Assembly: GCF_036324505.1 (NCBI RefSeq)
Contig: NC_086352.1
Span: forward strand, 21,359,637 to 21,423,636
Reading direction: 5' to 3'
DNA: 64,000 nucleotides
Source of the DNA: Eleginops maclovinus
Taxonomy: Eukaryota; Chordata; Actinopteri; Perciformes; Eleginopidae
The notes under the pieces are model-generated. The model ran no database searches and was not told the DNA's origin. It was given only the letters and a program-made list of their open reading frames with translations. Each line of letters opens with the position of its first letter. Position 1 is the stretch's first letter. Position numbers and translations under genes: made by a program. Below are positions 26,459-37,720 of the stretch, in pieces.

Positions 26459-29400
26459 GGGGGTAGAGGGATAGAAAAAAACACATTGAATTGGCTGAAA
26501 AGCTAACAGCTGTATAATATGTGCGATGGGTCTCGGTAGATGCATCCCCGCAGTAAAGACTCAACAATTAATTATCCTGCCGCAGATTCCTGGCAGGCCC
26601 TCATTTTACTGACGAGTGCACTCCTGCTGCTTCTTCAAAGATTAACATTTAAAAATTCATCAGCTGGCTTTTCCAGGGTACTCCAAAGACCAGACTATTA
26701 TTCCATAAGAGTATGTTTTATTATCTCTTTGTGCTTATTATCACCACCATCACAGCTATGAGGCCAAATTGGGAGCGAAATGCTTGACTTATTCAGCAAG
26801 TTCAGAACAAAAAGAGAGCATCGCCAACCATACAGTATCTCTTCGACTTAAAGCAGTCCCCTACAGTGGAAGAGAGGCATACAGTATGTCCTTATTTGTG
26901 CACGTGTTTTGATGGTATGGTTTCACATCAGCCAACACAATGGATGCTGCTGTGTAATTCCAAAATGTCCCTGTTGAGTTGTTGTGCAACACAAATTTCT
27001 CAAAACAAGATGGCCGACCAAGGAGCAGAAATCATTAAGAAGATTCTCAGGAATATTTAACCAATCCTGCTAAAGGCAGGGAAAAACAATTTGGTAATAA
27101 CGACAACTGAGGAGTAATACAATTGTTATAATTTCCCTTTTTTTAAGCGGGGAGGACATTCCTTCTACTCATCTGTACACTCAAATGAATATAACATTTT
27201 AGCAACTTTGTTTCTCTTGAAGAAAATGTATCGGCTGTACATTTATTTTGCATTTAATCATTTGATTTATGTTATTAGAATGTTAGATTATTAGAATTAG
27301 AACTTGCTGTTTTTTTTAATAAAACCAAAATAAATCTGTTGTGTGAGTAACCGTTTGTGTCCATGTGTTGTGGAATGTGTGATAGAAAGGCATACATACC
27401 ATCTCAGTATAATGAGGCATGAAAGGGTAGCAGTGATTTTGAAAAGCTGGCAGAAAAAAAAGGATTAGAAAATGCTGTGAAGCTGAGGATGCTTCTGCTT
27501 TAACAATATGAAGATTTGTTAAAATGTGTTTGTATTAATATATATGTATGTATATCAAAATGACAGTAAAGGAGGATCAGCAAGAATACTCCCAAATTGT
27601 TGTCACTTAATTGCCCCTCCTGCCTCAGAACTCCTATACCCTTACATTCCAGAAAACACGAGCTGAACCAGCAATACACATGATTGACTGATTAAGAGTA
27701 ACATGTATGTTAAATAAGGAAAACGCTTGATTAAGGACATTGAACTTCTACAGACTTTTCCTTTTTGTAACTATTAGTCTACAATTCCACTGAGTTCGGG
27801 TGCGGACTGCGGAAAAAGTGAGAAGACTGAAAATCCAGCTGTTGCTCAATCCCTGTGCTCCCTAAACTCCAGAGCCAAAGGAACGTGGGATACAAATGCA
27901 GGTTCAGATGGTTAAAACTGCTTTATGCCCCAGCAAGACAGGCCCATAATCTGTGTTTGATACTTCTACAATTTTTGATGTTAGGTTAGTTTTTATGAGT
28001 GGGTCCTCTAAAATATTTCCAAAATATCAATTATGATAGTCAAAGTATAGTGCAGGAATTCTACGTCTTGAATTAATATTAAATAACGAGCAGCAAACGC
28101 TACAAGAGCAACATTTGTATGAACTTGGTCAAAGATGCATTGCAGTGTTAGCACACTGTAGGGAGCAGGGGAGACATAGAGGGCATTTGTATTCTCTACA
28201 AAATTGTGCTGTGCAAGATAATTAGTTCTCTTTGCTTGAATCAGTGCAGGGGATGCTGATTGCGAATGAAACTTGTATTATCATGTAAGCTGTAGCTGCA
28301 TGCTGCTGAAGTATGAGCCGTGCTTATGGCAGCCCACTGCTCCTAACACTAGGATGGGTCAAATGCAGAAGTCTCGAATTTCCCCACGGGGATTAATAAA
28401 AGTACATCTTTAAAATAGCATTGATGATGGACAATGACTGGGTCATAGCAACCGCATTTCAAACAAGCTGAACAACTAATAAAATGTGGAAATGTACAGT
28501 GGTATAAAGCTGAACTGAAACTATGAACCATATGCAGTAAATAAGATTTATAGAAGTTTTTGATGATATCTGCATTTTCCATCTTTCTTCAGACGGTTTA
28601 AGCAATATCAAGAGGCCAGCCATCCATGCAGGCGTAGAAATGGAGCAGCAGTTGTTACCGTTCCCAAGCTAATGGAGCAAACTTCTATAGCGTTCTTAAT
28701 AGGCACTTCCTTTTATCCTTGTTGTGACAATGTAATACTAATAACAGTCAAAAGTCAAAGTCTGATGAAAGTTTCAATCAAACTGAACCAAATGTAAAGT
28801 GTCCTAAAGGAGAGGCATTCATGGGAATATGCTCTGTTTGTTTCAGCATTTAAAAAATGTTATAACGATAAAGGAATAACATTAGTTGGTTCAATTCTAA
28901 AAGAAAGGGTGTCCTAAATCACATTCAAACAAGGCACTGACGGAGATGCAGAGATGCAGAGAGGAAGATAGACAATGAAATACAGTATTTTGAAAGAGTG
29001 TACTATTGTGTTCAGTTTAAAACTTCTATATAATAAATGGGAGCCACTGGAGGGGGCCGTCATGTAGTGAAAACAGCCTGGTTTACTCGGAGTAGGACTC
29101 ATGGAAGACTCATGATGATGCATGTTCCTGCAATGTCGATGTTAACAGTGTGTCCTACATCTTGTTGCTCAATGTCCCCAAAGTTTCCCATGCAGGTGTT
29201 AGACCATGAGGAAGGTTTGGTGCACTATCAGCGAAATTCCCTTGTGTTAGTGGGTGCACTATAAAGGAATACTCTGCTTGATTCTGTTCGCTAAGCACCT
29301 GTTCAAAGATATGAAATAAATTGTCCCACTGAGTTTTACTATAAGTGAGCCACAGTTTGCCACAATAACAATACACACCCACACAGCATTTGCAAGAATG

Positions 29401-31929
29401 ATGGAGTTGTAAATAACATGGCATATATTACATTTGAATCTATGAGGAGAGATTAAAAGCACTCTTCCTTTAACCGGTCACAGTGAGTGTTTAATGGTTA
29501 ACTGCAGATGTTTTTATGACTTTGCTTGTGCCCCAAGAGGCATATCTTTTCATCAGGCCAAAATTAGCTAAATGGTTATGCCTCATCGGGCTCAATGTGG
29601 GGTAAATCGGTGGGGTGATTTATTATCACTGTATTAGCTGCCATAATTTGAAAAACTGTTGTATGGAAGGATCACCCATGAGCACAGGGACATACAAACC
29701 AACATGATCACCACCCTATGTAAAAAAGCATTCATTGGCCGTATGAATTCCATTTAAGATAATTAAATGGAAAAGCAGAGAAATATTGTCACAAATAACT
29801 GGTTTAATCCCAAAAGACCCCACGGCCTGTCGAGTGTTTTACACATTGAGACTCAACGCCTGAGGTTTGTCAAATTAAAAATGGCTCCTTGTTGGTTGCA
29901 GCCACCCTCAAGGCCATTGAGCAGGGGACACAGGCTAACCCTGCTTTTCAGAAGGCGGCATAAAAACAGCTGGGAAATAAGGACGCCTCTAGATGTTATT
30001 CTGCCACCGTCTCATCTTACATTAGGCATTAGCCCGTCAGTTGGCACGAGCACATACCCACAAGCAGCGAAACAACCCACACGCTGCACACAACCGGCTA
30101 GAGGCGGGGTGATGATGGACCAGAACTGATGTGTGGCCACTTCTGAAAACTGTTTTAAATCCTTTTTTCTATTTTCGTTCTTCCCCATGATAAAAAAAAA
30201 CCAAGTTATTTTATTTAAGGAAGAGATATTTCCATTGGATCTGTTTTTAATAATCAATTCCCTGATGATATTTGAAGTTCTTTTTGTTAATTTTGTCATA
30301 TGTCCAAATATATTTAATATGTCAATTAAAAATGTATGTGTAAGAATAAAAAAAGCTTCAAACAAGAACATTTCCTTAAGTAACAAAGTAAATGAAAAAC
30401 AACAGTCACTAATTAACTAAACATCCAACAACAGATAAGTTGCTGTAGGAATATTTAGAGGCTGAAAACATAGGGCTGCATTTTGATATACACCATTTGT
30501 ATTGCTTTCTTCTACTGATAGAAACCCTGCACAGAGTTTTCCAAGCACAAATGTTGCCCAAGCTGGGCAGGTGTCCATTTGTTTCCCACCCAAAACAGCC
30601 TCCAGTTGTATTTTTATACACTCTGTAAACACAGTTGAAAAGACAGACAGTGCCAAGGATCCTGCTGAGAAACTTTCCACTCACATAAGAAAACCACTGG
30701 CCTGTTGAACTGACACATCCTAATCTACTAATTAAGTTATTTTTCAAGCTGCAACGTGCAAAGGATGTATTAAGATTTATGCAGATACTGGAGCATCACA
30801 GATTTTTGTAATAAGGTAAATCTGACTTTGACAATGTACAAAAATGGTGTATATGTTCATATTTTGTAAATATGATGTCATGTACACTTTCTAACCCCCT
30901 AAACACTAGGCCTAGTTTTCAGGCCTCAGGCTCAAAAATGACATGCCCAGAATGAATGTGTACTGTCCTCACCAAGGTGTGGGAACCCAGCTAGACAGTG
31001 AGCTAAACTTTCCTTTATCCGTGATGCAGTCTTTATTGAAATTCTTCACAAATCACAAAGTCAGGAAAGTGAAACTAAAAATAAAACAATGAGAAATATA
31101 ATTAGGTTCTACTTGGTTGGAAAGTTAACATACATCAACTAGACAAGCTAAGCTAATGACCTTGACATTCACTGTTGACTGCAGTTCTAAACTGACCTGT
31201 AGCTAACATTTAGCTAACATCTTCAAAAAATCGTTTTTAAACCATTTACTTTTATGACTGCTTTTTAACAACATGAATTCGACATAAACTATGAAATTAT
31301 AAATTACAACAAAGTTTAACAACATTAAGAAAGGAATACATACAAGTGATGCCTCTGCTGGGGCAAATGAGTCTGCGTTTCGTGAGAAGGAGCCCTTTCA
31401 CAGCATGTTAACATTAGCTAACCTTGCTCCAACTAACTTCCAACTCCCTACTTCCTGTTTCTAACACTGTGACATTATGTCAAAATAAAAGTATTCCTGC
31501 TAAATGAATTTCACATTAAATAAAAGTCCCAAAATGTTTTATATCTGCCTGAAGGCAGCACAGAATGAGTATATCTTCACAACTAAAAGTGGTATATGAA
31601 TAATCTTTTTTATCAAAGGAATGATACATCTGTGAGTTGGCTGTAGAAGGGTCAGAATCAATATAAATGTTGCTGTGTCAGAGTGAATCACTAAAAGTAT
31701 TCATTCCATCCAAATACAACTGTTTTTGACCTTTTTGAAAATTCACCATTACCTCTATACCTTTTTTCGCCACAAAGCGTAATGGTGAGTCAGCTGCCAG
31801 TCAGACCTATGCATTACGCAGGGCCCTATATCTGGAACCCATTGGCCAAATTGGGTGATTGACACCTCTTTGTAACCATTAGAGCCAATAGAATCCAGGG
31901 GCAGTTACAACATCCATGCAAACATTACC

Positions 31930-32142
31930 GTTGGTCAGTTAGAATGACTCCGAAACAGCACGCCCTTAAAGCAGATGCCCCTGCCGGCTAAACTATATAC
32001 CCGTTTATTACGAATAAATAATGATGGATTATCAGTAATCATTTCAAAGTGACACAGAGACATTGGAATAACCTTCAGCATCATTTTAATGCCCTTGAAC
32101 ACAACTTCCGATCACAAAACAGCAAAGATATTAATTATGGCT
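31930..32142 (+). mobile_element. Kolobok-like DNA transposon fragment A, left part
   Basis: From about 31985 this matches 57245-57390 closely (for example both contain AATAATGATGGATTATCAGT), and more loosely from about 31930. The match stops at ATGGCT (32137-32142), where the BEL element begins, and resumes at 37359 with the same ATGGCT. It is therefore the left half of a copy that was later split. Its outer left end is not clear. Confidence 0.7.
32137..32142. repeat. ATGGCT duplication, left flank of the BEL element
   Basis: Repeated at 37359-37364. The uninterrupted relative has a single ATGGCT at 57380-57385, so this looks like the BEL target-site duplication. The exact length (5 or 6 bp) is uncertain because the LTR edges are blurred by 1-2 bases. 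Confidence 0.7.
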
Positions 32143-32143
32143 A

Positions 32144-32725
32144 TGCTGTCCTCGTGCTGCGTTCTCTAGCTTGCAGAACTAGACAGCTAACTAACAATTT
32201 GTCGTCTAATAAATATAGTTGATGAACTCAAGCAAGGCAAGAAGTGTTGGTTTTTCTTCCGTTTACTTTGTTCACCAAGCAAGTATGTATAAAGGACATG
32301 GATATTCTTTTTTGTAAAACTGAAACTAACAGAAACAAAGGATACATAAATTTCACGAAGATAATATTACAGTACATAGCAGGTAGCATGATACCACGAG
32401 AGCTAGCATGACTAAGTGACAAATTATCCTAGAGATGTACAGACATAGATTCAACATAAACTCTTAATTATCTACATGGCATTGAATGTGGTAACAAAGA
32501 ATAGGCACTTACAGACTAATAATGTCCAAAGCTAGCGCGTTAAAGGTAAGTCTTTGAAGAGGAATCCGGCAGAAACTGTATCCGTATGTTCTCCTAACTC
32601 AAGTCAACTCGACAATGAAAAAGAACTAAACCTGCGCGACTTTGTAAATAGTACTGTCCACTAGGTGGCAGTATTTCCCCACATATAATACGCAAAGCTA
32701 CCAAAAGCTTATGGAGGGCAGAACA
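32144..32725 (-). repeat. 3' LTR of the BEL element (about 582 bp)
   Basis: Plus strand from TGCTGTCCTCGTG to GGGCAGAACA. The matching copy lies at 36782-37358. On the sense strand a purine-rich AAGCGAGGAG precedes it and probably serves as the polypurine tract. Confidence 0.85.
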
Positions 32726-32735
32726 CTCCTCGCTT

Positions 32736-32754
32736 GGCATAATAATATTATGCC
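32736..32754. repeat. Palindrome next to the BEL polypurine tract
   Basis: GGCATAATA-A-TATTATGCC, with perfect 9-bp arms around one base, just inside the 3' LTR. I recall similar AT palindromes near the 3' end of other fish BEL elements, but cannot check this here. Confidence 0.6.
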
Positions 32755-32819
32755 ACTACAAATGTACTTAAACACAAATCACACTTAGTTCTGTTGGCAC
32801 ACAACAAACATTTCTCTAA

Positions 32820-33437
32820 CTATTCTGAGAGAAGAACAACTATTTCTGAGATAGGTCTCAAAAGCACTTTAACAGTCCCTTCTTTTACTATTTTGACCTC
32901 CACCTTCCGGATCCTCTTGTCCCTGTTTGGCAGAGTGTTGACAACCACTCCCACAGGCCAGTCATTTCTGTGGGCTTGGCTGTCCTTGAGCAGGACGACG
33001 TCGCCGGCCTTGACGCTTGGCCTTTCCTCGGTCCACTTTCTGCGGCCCTGCAGCGTGGATAGGTAGTCCCTTCTCCATCTCTTCCAAAAGGTGTCTGCAA
33101 GGCACTGCACGTGTTTCCATTGTTTACCATGCAGGTCAGCCATCTGAAAGCTCCCAGAGGGAGCGGAGACAGTGCTCATCTTCTGGGTAAGCAGCGTCGC
33201 TGGGGTGAGGACTGTCGGCATGTCGGGGTCAGAGGACACAGGCACCAGGGGTCTGGCATTTATGATGGCCATTACCTCAGCCATGAGAGTGCTCAGTACC
33301 TCGTGTGTGAGGCGGGTGTGTCCGGTCTGAAGCAGCATGGCATCCAGAATGCGCCTGGCGACGCCGATAAGCCTCTCCCATGCACCCCCATATGTGATGA
33401 GTGTGGTGGGTTGAATACCCATGAGCACCCCTTGCAT
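32820..33437 (-). pseudogene. BEL Pol C-terminus: integrase end and DUF5641-like domain
   Basis: A 205-codon frame. The true domain content starts at about residue 17 with GGAWERLIGVARRILDAML, the block holding the last catalytic glutamate of the integrase. It continues through INARPLVPVSSDPD and FWKRWRRDYL to the C-terminal NDWPVG block typical of this domain. It lies one base out of frame with the upstream pol remnant, because a G is missing in the run near 33385. The first 16 residues are therefore out-of-frame sequence rather than a real start. The first two integrase aspartates are absent from the locus altogether. Confidence 0.85.
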
Positions 33438-34723
33438 TGGAGGTAAGTTGTTATGGTTGTGTCTTTGAACCTGCTCCAGCCTCTGCGATCTGCGCTGGCT
33501 GGATTTCCCTTGAAAGATGCAGCGACGTGGATGAGTCTGGCTGTAGCATTGCAGAGGTTTCTCCAGCTTGAGAATCTTTCGAACCGCTGTGAGCCCAGCT
33601 GAGTGTCGGAGGCCCTGGTAGCTAGAGCAGTGACCTCAGGTCGGATCTCAGTGTCTGCATCGGGCTCCAGCAGCGTGAAGACGTGGGGCTCCCACGTTTC
33701 CTCTGTGTTGTTGCGAGTCAGGAAGCTGGGACCGGAGTGCCAGATGCTTTGCTGTAGCTGTGCTGCAGGCATATATCTTGTGGCGTGGTCCGCAGGATTC
33801 TGGTCCGTTGGGACATATGACCACTGGTCAGGGTGAGTGGATCGTCTGATGCGGGTCACCCTCTTTATGTGTAGGTCTTCCAGGGCTGTGAGCGATTCTC
33901 TCCACGTGTTCCACTCTGTCTCTTTGCCGGGATCGAGTGGAGTGTCCCACCCCTGCTCTGATGAAAGTTCCCGCACTAAAGCTTTCCCCTGCATAAACTC
34001 TGTGTAGTGGCTTTTCATCTCAGGCTTTTTCTCTCGTGTTCTCCTGAGTGAGCCAAGACGCTTGAATGCTTGTTCCCGGTTGCTTGGGAGAGGTTGCCGT
34101 GGCGACCGGAATGGCAGCGGTGCTACCCAGCTGTGGGCGTCGTCCTGGTAGACCTCTCTGTCCATGATGGTCAGGAACACTTTGTCATCCATTGACAGAG
34201 CCGGTTTGTTGTCGTCTCTGGAGCTCTCGAACACTGAGAGGCTGAAGCTGTCTGTGCTCGCTGCCCAGCCTGCCTCTTCATCACAGGGGAGTGAGCGAGG
34301 GTTGTGTCGATGCGGTGTGTTGCTGTAGATTTCCTTCACCTGGATGTTATTTGGACAGGGATGGAGGAAAGATGTTCTGCCATTTTGTAGCACGTTGGCT
34401 TTGTACACGTTGACTTCAGCTGGTTTGTGGACCGTCCCCAGGCAGACGTCACCCACGATGACCCAGCCCAGGTCGAGCCGTTGTGCATACGGAGCGTTGT
34501 GTGGCCCGTTGACTTGCTCACGCACCTTATGCACTCTGAGGATGTCTCTTCCCAGGAGCAGGAGGATGGGTGGGTTTGGGTCTACATCTAGAATCCTTTG
34601 CGCCACTCGCTGCAGGTGGGGGTGGTGTTTTGCAATATCTGGAGATGGAATTTCAGATCTGTCATCCGGCACCATGTCACATTCGATGAGCGTGGGGAGG
34701 GGGAGTTGTAGTTTCCCATCCAT
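33293..34723 (-). pseudogene. BEL protease/Pol remnant with RT, RNase H and integrase cores deleted
   Basis: A 476-codon frame in phase with the gag-protease ORF upstream, separated from it by a TGA at 34775-34777. Residues 1-115 finish the protease (LLLLGRD near 55-60) and the linker. Residues 160-245 match the region just before reverse transcriptase (SWVAPLPFRSPR near 198-209). At about 245 the frame jumps to a region that follows RT (GKALVRELSSEQGWD). At about 289 it jumps again to the region after RNase H (RIRRSTHPDQWSYVPT, NPADHATR). At about 425 it jumps to the integrase end (WVFNPPHSSHMG). No RT YxDD motif, RNase H core or first two integrase aspartates can be found. The frame then shifts near 33385. 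Real domain content ends at residue 446. Confidence 0.85.
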
Positions 34724-34777
34724 CGACTCAAGCGTGAAGTTGTTGACTCGTCTGCCGGAGATCTCTGTTGTCCCCGC

Positions 34778-36640
34778 TCAGGTCTTCAGTGTGTATGGGG
34801 CTGGACTGGCTTTGAGACCGAAGAGATTGAAGAACTCTGTCTTTGCGAGTGACTTGTTACTCTGTTCGTCCAGCACTGCATACATCTTCACAGCTTTCTC
34901 TTTTCTCCCAGCAGGATAGGCTTTAACCAGGCAGATCTTGGCACATGAGCGTGGGCTGTCAGCGTTGCCGCAAATCTCTGTGCACTTGGAAGTGACTGTG
35001 GGCGTGTCCTCATCCGGCTCCCCGCTTTCCTCCTTCTCCGTGACGGCACTGTCGTTGAAGACAGGAGGGCCTGGGTGTAGAGCCGCGATGTGTCGCTCAC
35101 TGTTGCACTCGGCACATTTGATTGGCACTCTGCAGTCTTTTGCCATGTGCTGAGTTGACCCACAGCACTTGAAGCAGATGTGGTTTTCTTTGAGGTAAGC
35201 CTTACGTTCTTCAATAGCCTTAGATCTGAATGTCCTACATCTTTTGAGTGGGTGTGGTTTCCTGTGTATAGGGCACTCGCGGTCTGGGTCGCCTATTCTC
35301 TTCTCCACAGAGCTGGTGTCGCCGTAGCTGGGTTTGGGTGTGACCTCTGTCTTGTGCACACTTACTGGGGTTTTGTAGCTGTGTTTCACTGACCTCTCTC
35401 CTTTCGGTGGCGTGTTGCTGTTGGAGTTGGAGAAGCTTGGGTCATTACGCACTTTAGCCTGTCGTCTGACAAACTGTGAGAAGATGGAGAATGGAGGGAA
35501 GGCCACACCGTTTTCCTCTTTGTATCTGGATCCGATCGATATCCATCTCTCTTGTAGGCTGTAGGATAGCTTCTCTACGATTGGGTTCACCCCGCGGGCT
35601 GTATCCAAAAAGGCGAGGCCTGGTAGGTATCCTTCTTCCTTGGCACACTCCAGTTCCAGGAGGATATCACCGAGTTCTCTGAGTTTGGCGTTGTCTTTAT
35701 TTGTCAGCTTTGGGAAATCTTCAATCTTTTTAAGCAGTGCGTGCTCTACAGCCTCTGGTGCCCCATAGCATTCCTCCACACGTTGCCACACCATGCGGAG
35801 GCCTGCAGTGGGATCGAAGACGTGCACTGAGCGTATTCTCTGCGCCTGTTCTGCTGAGTCTGCGCCAAGCCACTTCACCAGCAGATCCAGTTCTTCCCTG
35901 GGTGTCAGATTTAGGTCCTGAGTGGCGCTGAGGAAGGAGGCTTTCCATGACCAGAAATGTTCAGGGCGGTCATCTAACTGTAGCAGGCCTGAGCTCACCA
36001 TTTCTCGTCGCATGAGGTACTTAGTAAGGTCTTGTGCTGGCTGCGGCTCGGAGGAGGGCCCCCTGTGCAGGCTGGGGTACGGCTGAGGTATGGGGAGGAA
36101 TCCCTTGTGTGGAGGTGGTTGTGGCGGCATCATTGGAGACTTATATGGGGAAGGTTGTTCTTGTTTCATCTTGCTGATGAGTGGCGTGGGGCTATGATGA
36201 GCAGCTGGCTCAGCTGCATGTGCGACTGGTCTGTAGGAGTGCAGTGGAGCATGTGTTGGCGGTGCTGGTTGTCTGCCAAACATATCTGAGTGCTGCTGAA
36301 CGTAGTTACCTGCACGTTCTAAGGCGTTTAAAGGCTTTCCCGGGACGTATGGCTCATGTTTCTCCCCGCTTTCAACCTCCTCTTCCTCATAGGCTGCAGC
36401 TTCTGCCTCAGCGGCGGCGGCCATCTTTTGAATGGTGAGAACGTGGAGACTGGCTTCAACCTCAGCTTTCTGCCTCATCATGGCTGCTTCTTTCTCTGCA
36501 AAGGTTAGCTGGGCCAGTGCAGCTTTTGACTTTGCGCTTGCTTTGATAGCTGCTGACGATGCGGAGGATACGTTGGACCTTAGACGCCTGTGACCGGCAG
36601 TCGGGTGTTCGGAATGGTTCTTGATTTTGGGTTGCCTCAT
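34778..36640 (-). pseudogene. BEL Gag-protease ORF, ended by a premature stop
   Basis: A 620-codon open frame starting MRQPKIKNHSEHP. Residues 30-90 are Ala/Glu/Lys-rich and probably form a coiled coil; 95-205 are proline-rich. Residues 205-395 resemble the DUF1759 Gag domain (PEHFWSWKASFLSAT, KWLGADSAEQ). Two zinc knuckles follow: CFKCCGSTQHMAKDC at 489-503 (an extra cysteine blurs the spacing) and CAECNSERHIAALH at 509-522. An aspartic-protease start, VLDEQSN with D591, lies near the end. The TGA at 34775-34777 cuts the protease, while the same frame continues for 476 codons. The Gag part alone is intact and could still give a protein. Confidence 0.85.
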
Positions 36641-36781
36641 GGCCGTTTTCTAGTAGCTCCAGAGCGGCAGCACCTTGTGCTTGTCCGGTGGCGTCACCTT
36701 CTGCTGCGCCCGCATGAAGCATCGTGGTCTTCTAAGGCTACCTTCTGTGCTTGAACTCGCCGCGATGTAGTCTTTTTACTA

Positions 36782-37358
36782 TGCTGTCCTCGTGCTGCGT
36801 TCTCTAGCTTGCAGAACTAGACAGCTAGCTAACAATTTGTCGTCTATTAAATAAAGTTGATGAACTCAAGCGAGGCAAGAAGTGTTGGTTTTTCTTCCGT
36901 TTACTTTGTTCACCAAGCAAGTATTTATACAGGACATTCGCTTTTGTAAAACTGAAACAAACAGAAACAAAGGATACATAAATTTCACGAAGATAATATT
37001 ACAGTACATAGCAGGTAGCATGATACCACGAGAGCTAGCATGACTAAGTGACAAATTATCCTAGAGATGTAGAGACACAAATTCAACATAAACTCTTAAT
37101 TATCTACATGGCATTGAATGTGGTAACAAAGAATAGGCACTTACAGACTAATAATGTCCAAAGCTCGCGCGTTAAAGGTAAGTCTTTGAAGAGGAATCCG
37201 GCAGAAACTGTATCCGTATGTTCTCCTAACTCAAGTCAACTCGACAATGAAAAAGAAACTAAACCTGCGCGACTTTGTAAATAGTATTGTCCACTAGGTG
37301 GCAGTATTTCCCCACATATAAAACCCAAAGCTACCAAAAGCTTATGGAGGGCAGAACC
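36782..37358 (-). repeat. 5' LTR of the BEL element (about 577 bp)
   Basis: Matches 32144-32725 along its length. Differences include GCTAGCTAAC against GCTAACTAAC, a 6-base deletion near 36939, several single-base changes, and CAGAACC instead of CAGAACA at the outer end. The divergence shows an insertion older than the gypsy element. Confidence 0.85.
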
Positions 37359-37720
37359 ATGGCTCTTGTTGCTCTTTCCTGGCCGCTAGTTTAGTGAGTT
37401 TTCGTACAGTGACGAGGCGTATGTAAATGCAATCTGTGGAATCTCAGCTTTCATATGATGTGTCGTTTGTGCAGATAGCATGAAGAAGAAAAATCCCTGT
37501 CGCCTCACGTGCTAATGTAGCGTTCGCTAGTTTTTGTTCAGCGCTGATTTAGACGCTTGGTGTGGGAATTGTGTTTTGTTTAGGTAAAAATGGTTATTAT
37601 CTTCCCCTTAAGTGGGTATGCCACATTAATAAGTTGTTAAATGTTAACATGCCCTGAGACGCTGTTTCTTACAAGTTTTTGCATCTGCCCCCATGGGCGG
37701 GGGCAATCGGGTTTAACAGG
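37359..37720 (+). mobile_element. Kolobok-like DNA transposon fragment A, right part
   Basis: Continues the match to the copy at 56942-58162: 37365-37650 aligns with 57386-57690, with shared blocks such as AAAATCCCTGTCGCCTCACG and AGTGGGTATGCCACATT. It fades around 37720 after a locally rearranged part (CAAGTTTTTGCATCTG... against CAAGTTGCTGTC...). No right-hand terminal repeat was found. Confidence 0.7.

Larger units (their letters stand above)
23482..31929. other. Long non-coding stretch, possibly with conserved elements
   Basis: More than 8 kb without a recognised exon. It contains a small hairpin (24559-24587) and a (CA)n tract (26418). Non-repetitive parts around 25680-26120, 26540-26700 and 29760-30130 are rich in ATTA/TAAT cores and could be conserved non-coding DNA. 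The 120-124-codon ORFs near 29767-30386 lie on opposite strands and show no domain. Confidence 0.45.
32144..37358 (-). mobile_element. Defective BEL/Pao LTR retrotransposon
   Basis: About 5.2 kb on the minus strand: 5' LTR 36782-37358, gag-protease ORF, remnants of pol, 3' LTR 32144-32725. The proteins are of the Pao/BEL type (DUF1759-like Gag, zinc knuckles, A17-type protease, the GGAWERLIG block of integrase, DUF5641-like end). The LTRs differ by roughly 15 substitutions and several small indels by eye. The element is shorter than a full BEL copy because three internal parts of pol are missing. ATGGCT flanks both sides. Confidence 0.9.

Noticed and set aside
34344..34919. 191-codon plus ORF across the BEL pol remnant
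   Set aside because: Antisense shadow of the Gag-protease/Pol frame, with no recognisable domain.
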